Source of the DNA: an uncultured Lachnospiraceae bacterium
GTDB lineage: Bacteria > Bacillota_A > Clostridia > Lachnospirales > Lachnospiraceae
Direction of reading: 5' to 3'
Assembly: GCA_902795715.1 (NCBI GenBank)
Contig: CADBME010000046.1
Coordinates: forward strand, 1 to 10,875
DNA length: 10,875 nucleotides
Of this stretch, positions 1 through 5,755 are shown one piece after another. Position 1 is the stretch's first letter. Each line of letters opens with the position of its first letter. The notes under the pieces are model-generated. The model searched no databases. It worked only from the letters and a program-made list of their open reading frames with translations, and was not told the DNA's origin. Position numbers and translations under genes: made by a program.

Positions 1-1512
1 ATCCTGGTCATAATACATGCTTGTCAGGGAGTTGTAGTCTTTCTTGTCGTTTTCATATTGTTTCCAGGTGGATGTGCCGGTTGCGTTTTTTAGCTGAGCC
101 ATGGACATTTCGGGCTTGACGCCGCAGGGGCATTCCAGGCGGCCTGAGGGTATGGGTTCCGTGTAGCTGGTATTATAAAAGAAGAATGAAATACCGGATA
201 CGGCGCAGTTTTCTGATTTGATGGGGTATTTCATAAAGTTTGCCATGGTAAGGTGGGCGTCTATTCCTTCTTTTTCGATGAGAATGGCGCTTGATTCTTC
301 GCCCAGTCCGTTGATTGATGCTTTGTCGGTTTTTTTCACGGTCCATCCGTCGTCGAGGAACTGGTTGAGGGGGCATGGAAGCTGATACAGTTTTCCATCC
401 AGCTTGAAAATGGCTTTTTTGCCTGTCGAATCCATGGCTTGCGGAGGGCGGTATTCGGACAGGTAGGTGGGTACCTCATCGCTTACAGAGGGTGTGTCTG
501 ATGAGTCTGTGCTGTCTGAGCTGCCGCTTCCTGCCTGGGACAGTATAACCCTGCGCAGGGAAATGCTGCTGTATTTTTTCTTGTCTGCCTTCTTGTATAG
601 TGTGAAAGAGACGCTTTCACGATAATTATCCGGGTTGGTTGGGTATCTGAGATGTGTATAATCGTCGTAATCATTTGAGTTTTCGGGGTTTCCGAAGGCT
701 TTTTTTACTTCTTCGACGGATGAGTCAAGTTTTATATTCTTTGCCATGACAAAAGAGTCGGTATTGTATCCTGTTACGTTGATCCCGCCTATTTTGCATT
801 CTTTGACAGTGCAGGCTGTTCTTCCGGGATTGTAGGCTTCCACAGTCATTTTTGATTCGTTTTTGACCATTGTAAAATACACACTGTCTTCTCCGCCTAC
901 CATGTCCGTTTCTTTTTTGTCTGAGTATTGTGAGATGGACCAACCCCTTAAGACCATGAGGGAGTAATCGCAGGGAATCTGATAGACGACGCCATCGATT
1001 GAAAAAGTATAATCGGCCAGGTTGTCGGATAGTGTGAGTGAGTCCGGGTCGGCGGTCGTCTGTGCTGTCGCCGGGACGGTGGTCTGCTCTGTGCCGGTAT
1101 CTGCGGTGGTGGCTGCTGTCTTTTCTGTGGTCGGGGCTGTGCTGGCTGATCCGTTTTCGGTCCGGGATGCCTGGGTCTGCTTATCTGCTTTTCCGGGTCT
1201 TCCCGAGGTCAGACGTCCTAAAAGAATACCGATGGCAAGAATCAGGCAGGCAGCGATCACGCCGATGGCTCCTAAGAGTAAGACAGGGTTGGCGGGAGGG
1301 GATTCTTTATCCGGGGGCATGTAATCCCAGCTCAGCCGCTCGTCTGCCGATTTTTCATAAGCATTTTCTTTCCCTTCCGGCGAAGGGGGATTTCCCATCG
1401 GATTTTCCGGAGGAAGCTGGTCCGAGTAGGCATAATTGCGATATCCTTCGTTTTCCCTGCCGTAAGAAGTGTCTATGGTTTTTTCCTTATCTATATCCAT
1501 TCTGTCTGACAT
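1..1512 (-). CDS. Single-pass membrane protein with duplicated extracellular domain (3' end outside window)
   Basis: An uninterrupted minus-strand reading frame of 504 codons starts at ATG 1512-1510 and runs off the window edge. An AAAGGAG ribosome site lies 7 bases upstream of the start. Residues 1-74 are hydrophilic, charged and Pro-rich (probably cytoplasmic). Residues about 75-101 form one membrane segment (NPVLLLGAIG through ILLGRL). Residues about 105-164 are a Thr/Ala/Ser-rich linker. Two related domains follow. Domain A begins near residue 167 with FSIDGVVYQIPC, then a GW, a CTVKECKIGGI stretch and SVEEVKKAFGNP. Domain B begins near residue 367 with FKLDGKLYQLPC, then GW, CAVSGISFFFYN and a MSMAQLKNATG segment. 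A Ser/Asp/Thr-rich spacer (about 325-350) separates them. The [V/S]xEEVKKAFGxP segment recalls SmpA/OmlA-like folds, but I do not recognise the family. Absence of a signal peptidase site suggests a membrane-anchored surface protein. Function is unknown; the rest of domain B and anything after it are not visible. Confidence 0.9.
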   Translation of the reverse strand, partial: MSDRMDIDKEKTIDTSYGRENEGYRNYAYSDQLPPENPMGNPPSPEGKENAYEKSADERLSWDYMPPDKESPPANPVLLLGAIGVIAACLILAIGILLGRLTSGRPGKADKQTQASRTENGSASTAPTTEKTAATTADTGTEQTTVPATAQTTADPDSLTLSDNLADYTFSIDGVVYQIPCDYSLMVLRGWSISQYSDKKETDMVGGEDSVYFTMVKNESKMTVEAYNPGRTACTVKECKIGGINVTGYNTDSFVMAKNIKLDSSVEEVKKAFGNPENSNDYDDYTHLRYPTNPDNYRESVSFTLYKKADKKKYSSISLRRVILSQAGSGSSDSTDSSDTPSVSDEVPTYLSEYRPPQAMDSTGKKAIFKLDGKLYQLPCPLNQFLDDGWTVKKTDKASINGLGEESSAILIEKEGIDAHLTMANFMKYPIKSENCAVSGISFFFYNTSYTEPIPSGRLECPCGVKPEMSMAQLKNATGTSTWKQYENDKKDYNSLTSMYYDQD

Positions 1513-1523
1513 AGCGGGTCTCC

Positions 1524-1551
1524 TTTCTGAAAAGATTTTCCTGAAAAGATT
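1524..1551 (-). repeat. 14-bp tandem duplication in the leader of the minus-strand membrane protein
   Basis: Read on the minus strand, AATCTTTTCAGGAA is followed directly by AATCTTTTCAGAAA (12 of 14 identical). The end of the second unit merges into the AAAGGAG ribosome binding site. An AAAGAT/ATCTTT inverted repeat with a 4-base loop (1545-1560) overlaps the upstream unit. The repeat therefore lies in the 5' untranslated leader. It may be a chance slippage product or may affect translation initiation; the sequence alone does not say. Confidence 0.6.
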
Positions 1552-1595
1552 CTGATCTTTATTCCGGTATTTTCTATATACTGATATCTTCCCTA

Positions 1596-1604
1596 ATTAT
1601 AGCA
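1596..1604 (-). promoter_or_regulatory. Extended -10 promoter candidate for the minus-strand membrane protein
   Basis: The minus strand reads TGCTATAAT, a perfect TATAAT with an upstream TG, which is the extended -10 form recognised by the primary sigma factor. No convincing -35 box is seen 16-18 bases further upstream. It would give a leader of roughly 75-80 bases before the ATG at 1512. Confidence 0.5.
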
Positions 1605-1660
1605 TATCTGCGCCGATTATTGATTTTTTCTTGCCGATTATATAATTCTTTATTGAAATG

Positions 1661-1669
1661 TGATACAAT
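1661..1669 (+). promoter_or_regulatory. Extended -10 promoter candidate for the flavodoxin-surE genes
   Basis: TGATACAAT is an extended -10 (TG, one base, TACAAT) about 80 bases upstream of the ATG at 1748. No good -35 box is visible at normal spacing. A second candidate is TATAAT at 1641-1646 with TTGATT at 1620-1625, but the 15-base spacer is short. Downstream of the -10, runs of nine and seven T residues (1677-1696) would give a U-rich leader. Confidence 0.4.
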
Positions 1670-1747
1670 GATAATAGTTTTTTTTAAAGTTTTTTTATGG
1701 ATTCTTCAGCCTTTAAAATTCTGTGGTCTTTCGGAAAGGATATCAAA

Positions 1748-2329
1748 ATGAGAGAGGTGGAGGTGTTTGTATCCTCGGTAACCGGCAATACAAAAAAGCT
1801 TTCGGATGCCTTGATTCCCTGTCTGCAATCCATGGGCTATACACCCCGGGTTACGGACACGTCTCAGGCTCTGCATACGTCTCAGACCCCGGATACAACC
1901 CAATCCCCGGACGAGGAGAAAAATACAGATGCGGACAAGCCGGTTATACTCTGTTTCTGGTGCAGGAAGGCCGGGCTGGATGACCTTTCCCTCCGCCTTG
2001 TCCGAAATCTTTCCGGAAGAAAGATTGCTGCATTCGGAACCATGGGCAGCTATCCTGACAGTCCCTACGGGAATCAGGTCAGAGAGAATGTCAGTCGGGC
2101 GATTTGTGAGAAGAATCATTTGCTTGGCCTTTATCTTTGCCGGGGAAAGATTGATGAGAAACGGACCAGTAAGCGAAGAAGTCTTCCGACAGATCATCCC
2201 CACTATCTGAACGATGAGGCTTACAAGCGTCACCTGTCTTCCCGGACCCATCCGGATGAAGAGGATTTGGAGCAGGCTGTGGAGTTTATCAAAAGGAGTT
2301 TATCATATGAAGATATTAGTAACCAATGA
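1748..2329 (+). CDS. Flavodoxin-like FMN-binding protein
   Basis: The predicted product is 193 aa, with a flavodoxin phosphate-binding loop at residues 9-15 (SSVTGNT), a mid-domain CFWCRKAGLDD (69-79), a conserved GTMGSYPDSPYG (97-108), a LCRGKID segment (130-136), HYLNDE (152-157) and THPDEEDL near the C-terminus (167-174). This pattern matches the short flavodoxin-like proteins of Clostridia, one-electron or two-electron carriers that bind FMN in the cytoplasm. A relation to BilS, the flavodoxin partner of bilirubin reductase, is possible but unproven, and no reductase gene lies nearby. The start was chosen at ATG 1748 because GGAAAGGA lies 7 bases upstream and the protein begins directly with the first beta-strand. 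An earlier in-frame ATG at 1697 has only a T-rich run before it. Between the first Rossmann unit and the CFWC strand sits an unusual hydrophilic insert (about residues 36-64) built of three hexapeptide repeats. The gene's 3' end overlaps surE. Confidence 0.82.
   Translation: MREVEVFVSSVTGNTKKLSDALIPCLQSMGYTPRVTDTSQALHTSQTPDTTQSPDEEKNTDADKPVILCFWCRKAGLDDLSLRLVRNLSGRKIAAFGTMGSYPDSPYGNQVRENVSRAICEKNHLLGLYLCRGKIDEKRTSKRRSLPTDHPHYLNDEAYKRHLSSRTHPDEEDLEQAVEFIKRSLSYEDISNQ
1859..1912 (+). repeat. Three 18-bp in-frame tandem repeats inside the flavodoxin-like gene
   Basis: Three consecutive 18-base units (1859-1876, 1877-1894, 1895-1912) encode TSQALH, TSQTPD and TTQSPD, residues 38-55 of the flavodoxin-like protein. 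Units 1 and 2 begin identically with ACGTCTCAG; units 2 and 3 share CCCCGGA. The unit length is a multiple of three, so changes in copy number would keep the frame. Confidence 0.8.
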
Positions 2330-3026
2330 TGATGGTATCCGGGCGGAGGGTATCCGTGTTCTGGCAGAACTGGCCCTGGACTTTGGAGAGGTTACTGTGG
2401 TAGCCCCTAAGGAACAGTGCAGTGCCATGTCCCACAAAATCACTTTTTCCAAGCCCCTGACCATTGAGAAGGCTTCATTTCCCCTGGAAGGAATAGAGTC
2501 TGCCTGGCAGGTTGACGGAACACCGGCTGATTGTGTCAAAGCCGGAATCGAGTATGTCTTTAAAGGAGACAAGCCGGATATGGTATTTTCCGGCATCAAT
2601 AACGGCTTTAATGTGGGGACGGAGATTCTCTATTCCGGAACCGTAGGTGCCGCTATGGACGCCCTTATCTATGACGTACCTGCTATTGCCTATTCCGTGG
2701 ATATGAACTATGAGTTTTCCGCCATACGCCATTTTTTTAAATCGCTGACAGAGGAAGTGTTATCCAGAAATCTTCCCAGGGGGGAGATCTGGAATATCAA
2801 TGTTCCCGGTGTTGACTGGAAGGAGATCAGCGGCATCCGCTATGAACGTTTTCCCGCATCCAAGCCCTATTATCATGATTATTATCAGATTGTGGAGCTG
2901 GAAAATGGAGTTACCCAGATGGATTCTGTTTTCAGTGATACCGATTCAGCCCCGGAGGGGAGTGACATCGAGGCCCTGATTCAGGGCTGTATTTCGGTGG
3001 GGCGAGTCAGGTCCATGGTAGTGTGA
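2307..3026 (+). CDS. surE: 5'/3'-nucleotidase SurE
   Basis: The product is 239 aa, close to the usual SurE length of about 250. SurE hydrolyses the phosphate from nucleoside 5'- and 3'-monophosphates (and often exopolyphosphate) using a divalent metal. The diagnostic N-terminal motif MKILVTNDDG is complete, with metal-binding Asp8 and Asp9. Ser39 lies in VAPKEQCSAMSH, GTPADCVKAG is at 71-80, and SGINNGFNVG (95-104) supplies the conserved Asn. YSGTVGAAMDAL (109-120) and the later WNINVPG also match the family. The start at ATG 2307 is set by AAGGAG 8 bases upstream and by the family N-terminus; longer in-frame starts only add sequence antisensical to SurE. The start lies 23 bases inside the flavodoxin-like gene, in another frame, so translational coupling is likely. 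An imperfect copy of its last 21 bases follows the stop codon. Confidence 0.96.
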   Translation: MKILVTNDDGIRAEGIRVLAELALDFGEVTVVAPKEQCSAMSHKITFSKPLTIEKASFPLEGIESAWQVDGTPADCVKAGIEYVFKGDKPDMVFSGINNGFNVGTEILYSGTVGAAMDALIYDVPAIAYSVDMNYEFSAIRHFFKSLTEEVLSRNLPRGEIWNINVPGVDWKEISGIRYERFPASKPYYHDYYQIVELENGVTQMDSVFSDTDSAPEGSDIEALIQGCISVGRVRSMVV

Positions 3027-3050
3027 TAAGTCAGGTTCATAGCGGTGTGA
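3006..3050 (+). repeat. Imperfect tandem duplication spanning the surE stop codon
   Basis: Bases 3006-3026 (the last seven codons of surE including TGA) recur at 3030-3050 with 17 of 21 positions identical. The period is 24 bases, exactly eight codons, so the second copy is in the same frame and also ends in TGA. It would read VRFIAV-stop against VRSMVV-stop. A TAA (3027-3029) separates the copies. Confidence 0.75.
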
Positions 3051-3206
3051 AAAGAATATCCACAGGCGGATTAAATAAGATTAAATATTAGAAACTGGAA
3101 AATCATGTTGGCTGAAACCCTGCATTCGTGCGCAGGAGTCAGATTCAGGCGTTCCTGGAGCTGCCGGGAAAGCGGTTTAAGCCCAGGTTTTCAGAGGAGG
3201 GATCAT

Positions 3207-5633
3207 ATGCCAGATAACAGACCAAGAGGAAGAAAGAAAAATATAACCGGCGAGGGCAAGGGGGTCCATCGCCGCGGCCAGGGAACCGGAAAGGGCCAGT
3301 CTGGCACAGGTTCTTATCTGTCAGAACATTCTCAGGGTAAGATAGGATCCGGCGGTTCAGGCAGACCGGAGAATTCGGGTCCCGACAGATCAGGGTCCAG
3401 AAGTATGGGTATACTTCCCATCATTATCGCCCTGCTGGTAGCAGTGGTTGGGGGAGGCGGAAGCCTTTCCGGCCTTTTAGGCGGCGGAGGATCCGGCGGT
3501 TCGGGTGGTTCTTCCGGTGGAGGAGCCTCCTCTTACATATCGTCCATAAACGGCGGATCGGTTTCTTCCGGCTGGGCGGATACGGCCAATGTCGGACAGC
3601 TCAACCGAAATGTGGCAGAAGGAGCCAGGGAAAAATACACCACCATCAAGGGAAACGGAGCGGATACCATCACCATTATGGTTTATATGTGCGGTACCGA
3701 TCTGGAGTCCCGCAGCGGTATGGCAACTGCAGACCTGACCGAGATGCAGAACGCTACCATATCGAATAAAATCAATCTGATTGTTTACACCGGAGGATGC
3801 GCCCGCTGGAAGAATAATGTGGTTTCCAGCAAGGTCAACCAGATTTACCAGATTCAGAGCGGTCAGGTAAAGCTTCTTTCAAAAAATGAAGGCAATCAGC
3901 CCATGACCCAGCCTTCCAACCTGACCGGCTTTATCAATTATTGTAAAAAGAACTTTCCTGCCAACCGGAATAATCTGATCTTCTGGGATCACGGCGGCGG
4001 ATCTCTTACCGGTTACGGCTATGATGAAAAGAATCCCCGAAGCGGGTCCATGACTCTTGCAGGAATCAACACGGCTTTAAAAGCCGCCAATATGAAGTTT
4101 GATTTCATCGGCTTTGATGCCTGTCTCATGGCTACAGTGGAGAATGCCCAGATGCTGAGCCGCTATGCCGATTACATGCTGGCCTCCGAGGAGACAGAAC
4201 CCGGTGTGGGATGGTATTACACGGATTGGCTGACTAAGCTTTCGGCCAACACCTCCATGCCGACTCTGGAGATAGGGAAAAATATTATTGATGATTTTGT
4301 CAACGTTTGTGCCAAGAGGTGTCCCGGTCAGCAGACGACTCTGTCAATCGTCGATCTGGCAGAGCTTGAGCAGACCCTGCCGGCCAGATTCAAGGCATTT
4401 TCCAGCGATACCACGAACATGATCCGGAACAAGGAATACAAGACGGTTTCCGGTGCCCGGAGCGGGTCAAGGGAATTTGCGCGATCGTCTGCCATCGATC
4501 AGATTGACCTGGTTCATTTCACCAAATTGCTGGGAACCAAAGAGGGTAAAGACCTGGCCGATGCCCTGCTCAGTTCAGTAAAATACAACCGGACATCCAG
4601 CAACATGACCAATGCCTATGGAATTTCTGTCTACTTCCCCTATCAGAAGGCTTCCAAGGTGGACAGCGCGGCTAAGACCTATCAGGAGATCGGTCTGGAT
4701 GCCGAGTACACCCAGTGCATTCGTGAATTCGCCGGCCTTGAGGTCAGTGGTCAGATAGCAGGTGGAGGTACCATGCCTCCGACCATTTCCCTTGGAGATC
4801 TTTTAGGACAGGGAGGATCAATTCAGAGCAGCAGCGAGATTATGGATATCCTTGGTATGTTCATGTCCGGCGCCGGCGGCAGATCCATAGACGGACTGGA
4901 TCAGTCCAACACGGAATTCATGGAAGAAAGAGGCATGACTGAGGAAGAGACAGCTGCCTACATCGCAAACAACCAGTTTGACCAGTCCGGACTTCTCTGG
5001 AAGGAAACCGATAATGGCTACGTGATCAAGATGAGCAAGGACCAGTGGAGTCTGGTTCAGGGACTCAATGTCAGCAAGTATATCGATGATGGAACCGGTT
5101 ATGTAGACCTGGGTCTGGATGTGGTGGATTTAGATGGGGATTTCGATGAAAATGGCAATCTCTGGGGTAAGTCAGACAATACCTGGGTATCCATCAATGA
5201 TCAGCCGGTAGCTTATTATCACACGGATACCGTGGATGATGGGGAGAATTATTCAATCAAGGGTTATGTTCCGGCCAGACTGAATGGCGAGGACGTCAAA
5301 TTGATTCTGATCTGGGATAATGACCATGAGGACGGATATATTGCAGGAGCCGCTCCGGATTACGCAGAAAAGGTGACCGAAACCGAAGCCAGGGGCCTGA
5401 TTGAATTAAAGAAGGGTGATACTCTGGAATTCTATTGTGAATACTATACTTATGATGGGGAATACCAGGACCAGTATTTGCTGGGCGATCCCATGAAGGT
5501 AACAGATCAGATGACCATCTCGGATACTATCATCGGAGATGCTGAGGATGTCAGGGCTGTCTACCGTTTCACGGACATTTACAATCAGCATTACTGGACA
5601 GAAAAAGTTCCGGAGATCCGGGATGCCCGCTGA
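3207..5633 (+). CDS. Membrane-anchored clostripain-family (C11) cysteine peptidase
   Basis: The product is 808 aa. Residues 1-66 are a basic, Gly/Ser-rich tail (RPRGRKKNITGEGKG), followed by one membrane segment at about 67-82 and a Gly-rich linker to about residue 107. The peptidase domain spans about 153-512: it opens with ITIMVYMCGTDLES, and carries LIFWDHGGGS (His262) and IGFDACLMA (Cys306), the His-Cys dyad of family C11/clan CD. SEETEPGVGWYYTDW and YGISVYFPY also match the family. Clostripain relatives cut after Arg or Lys; specificity here is not proven. The C-terminal part (about 595-808) is an acidic beta-rich region with DLDGDFDENGN (641-651), resembling a calcium loop, and is probably extracellular. 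The start at ATG 3207 is supported by AGAGGAGG 6 bases upstream and by the MxDNRPRG-type N-terminus; an in-frame ATG at 3105 has no ribosome site. No terminator separates it from surE. Confidence 0.92.
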   Translation: MPDNRPRGRKKNITGEGKGVHRRGQGTGKGQSGTGSYLSEHSQGKIGSGGSGRPENSGPDRSGSRSMGILPIIIALLVAVVGGGGSLSGLLGGGGSGGSGGSSGGGASSYISSINGGSVSSGWADTANVGQLNRNVAEGAREKYTTIKGNGADTITIMVYMCGTDLESRSGMATADLTEMQNATISNKINLIVYTGGCARWKNNVVSSKVNQIYQIQSGQVKLLSKNEGNQPMTQPSNLTGFINYCKKNFPANRNNLIFWDHGGGSLTGYGYDEKNPRSGSMTLAGINTALKAANMKFDFIGFDACLMATVENAQMLSRYADYMLASEETEPGVGWYYTDWLTKLSANTSMPTLEIGKNIIDDFVNVCAKRCPGQQTTLSIVDLAELEQTLPARFKAFSSDTTNMIRNKEYKTVSGARSGSREFARSSAIDQIDLVHFTKLLGTKEGKDLADALLSSVKYNRTSSNMTNAYGISVYFPYQKASKVDSAAKTYQEIGLDAEYTQCIREFAGLEVSGQIAGGGTMPPTISLGDLLGQGGSIQSSSEIMDILGMFMSGAGGRSIDGLDQSNTEFMEERGMTEEETAAYIANNQFDQSGLLWKETDNGYVIKMSKDQWSLVQGLNVSKYIDDGTGYVDLGLDVVDLDGDFDENGNLWGKSDNTWVSINDQPVAYYHTDTVDDGENYSIKGYVPARLNGEDVKLILIWDNDHEDGYIAGAAPDYAEKVTETEARGLIELKKGDTLEFYCEYYTYDGEYQDQYLLGDPMKVTDQMTISDTIIGDAEDVRAVYRFTDIYNQHYWTEKVPEIRDAR

Positions 5634-5640
5634 TGGAAAT

Positions 5641-5700
5641 GACCCGGCTTTCCGGTCCTATGAGATGCCTGTTTGATTTTGCACTATCGGGAACCGGAAA
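5641..5700 (+). other. Inverted repeat between the C11 peptidase and kinase genes
   Basis: TTTCCGGTCC (5649-5658) can pair with GGGAACCGGAAA (5689-5700) with a bulge, around a loop of about 30 bases. The following sequence is TATTTTC, not a true U-run. A smaller local stem is possible at 5641-5657. This may be a weak terminator or attenuator, or chance. The rest of this 122-base gap shows no clear promoter. Confidence 0.25.
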
Positions 5701-5755
5701 TATTTTCAGACACTTGTGACTGACACACTGCCTTTAAACAGGAGGAAAGAGGAGA

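Noticed and set aside
1022..1514. Two overlapping plus-strand reading frames of 100 and 158 codons
   Set aside because: They lie opposite the minus-strand membrane protein, whose 504-codon frame has a ribosome site, a membrane segment and duplicated domains. The plus-strand products are low-complexity with no ribosome site.
1697..1747. Upstream in-frame ATG as start of the flavodoxin-like gene
   Set aside because: It is preceded only by T-runs, adds residues before the first beta-strand, and the ATG at 1748 has a good GGAAAGGA site.
2214..2306. Longer N-terminus for SurE
   Set aside because: SurE proteins begin at the MKILVTNDDG motif; the extension is just the other frame of the flavodoxin-like gene and lacks a ribosome site.
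3119..3136. Small hairpin with TTCG loop (CCTGCA-TTCG-TGC with bulge) as terminator or riboswitch
   Set aside because: Only six pairs with a two-base bulge and no U-run. No known riboswitch core was recognised in the 180-base gap.
3105..3206. Longer N-terminus for the C11 peptidase
   Set aside because: No ribosome site at 3105, while 3207 has AGAGGAGG at 6 bases and yields the expected basic N-terminal tail.
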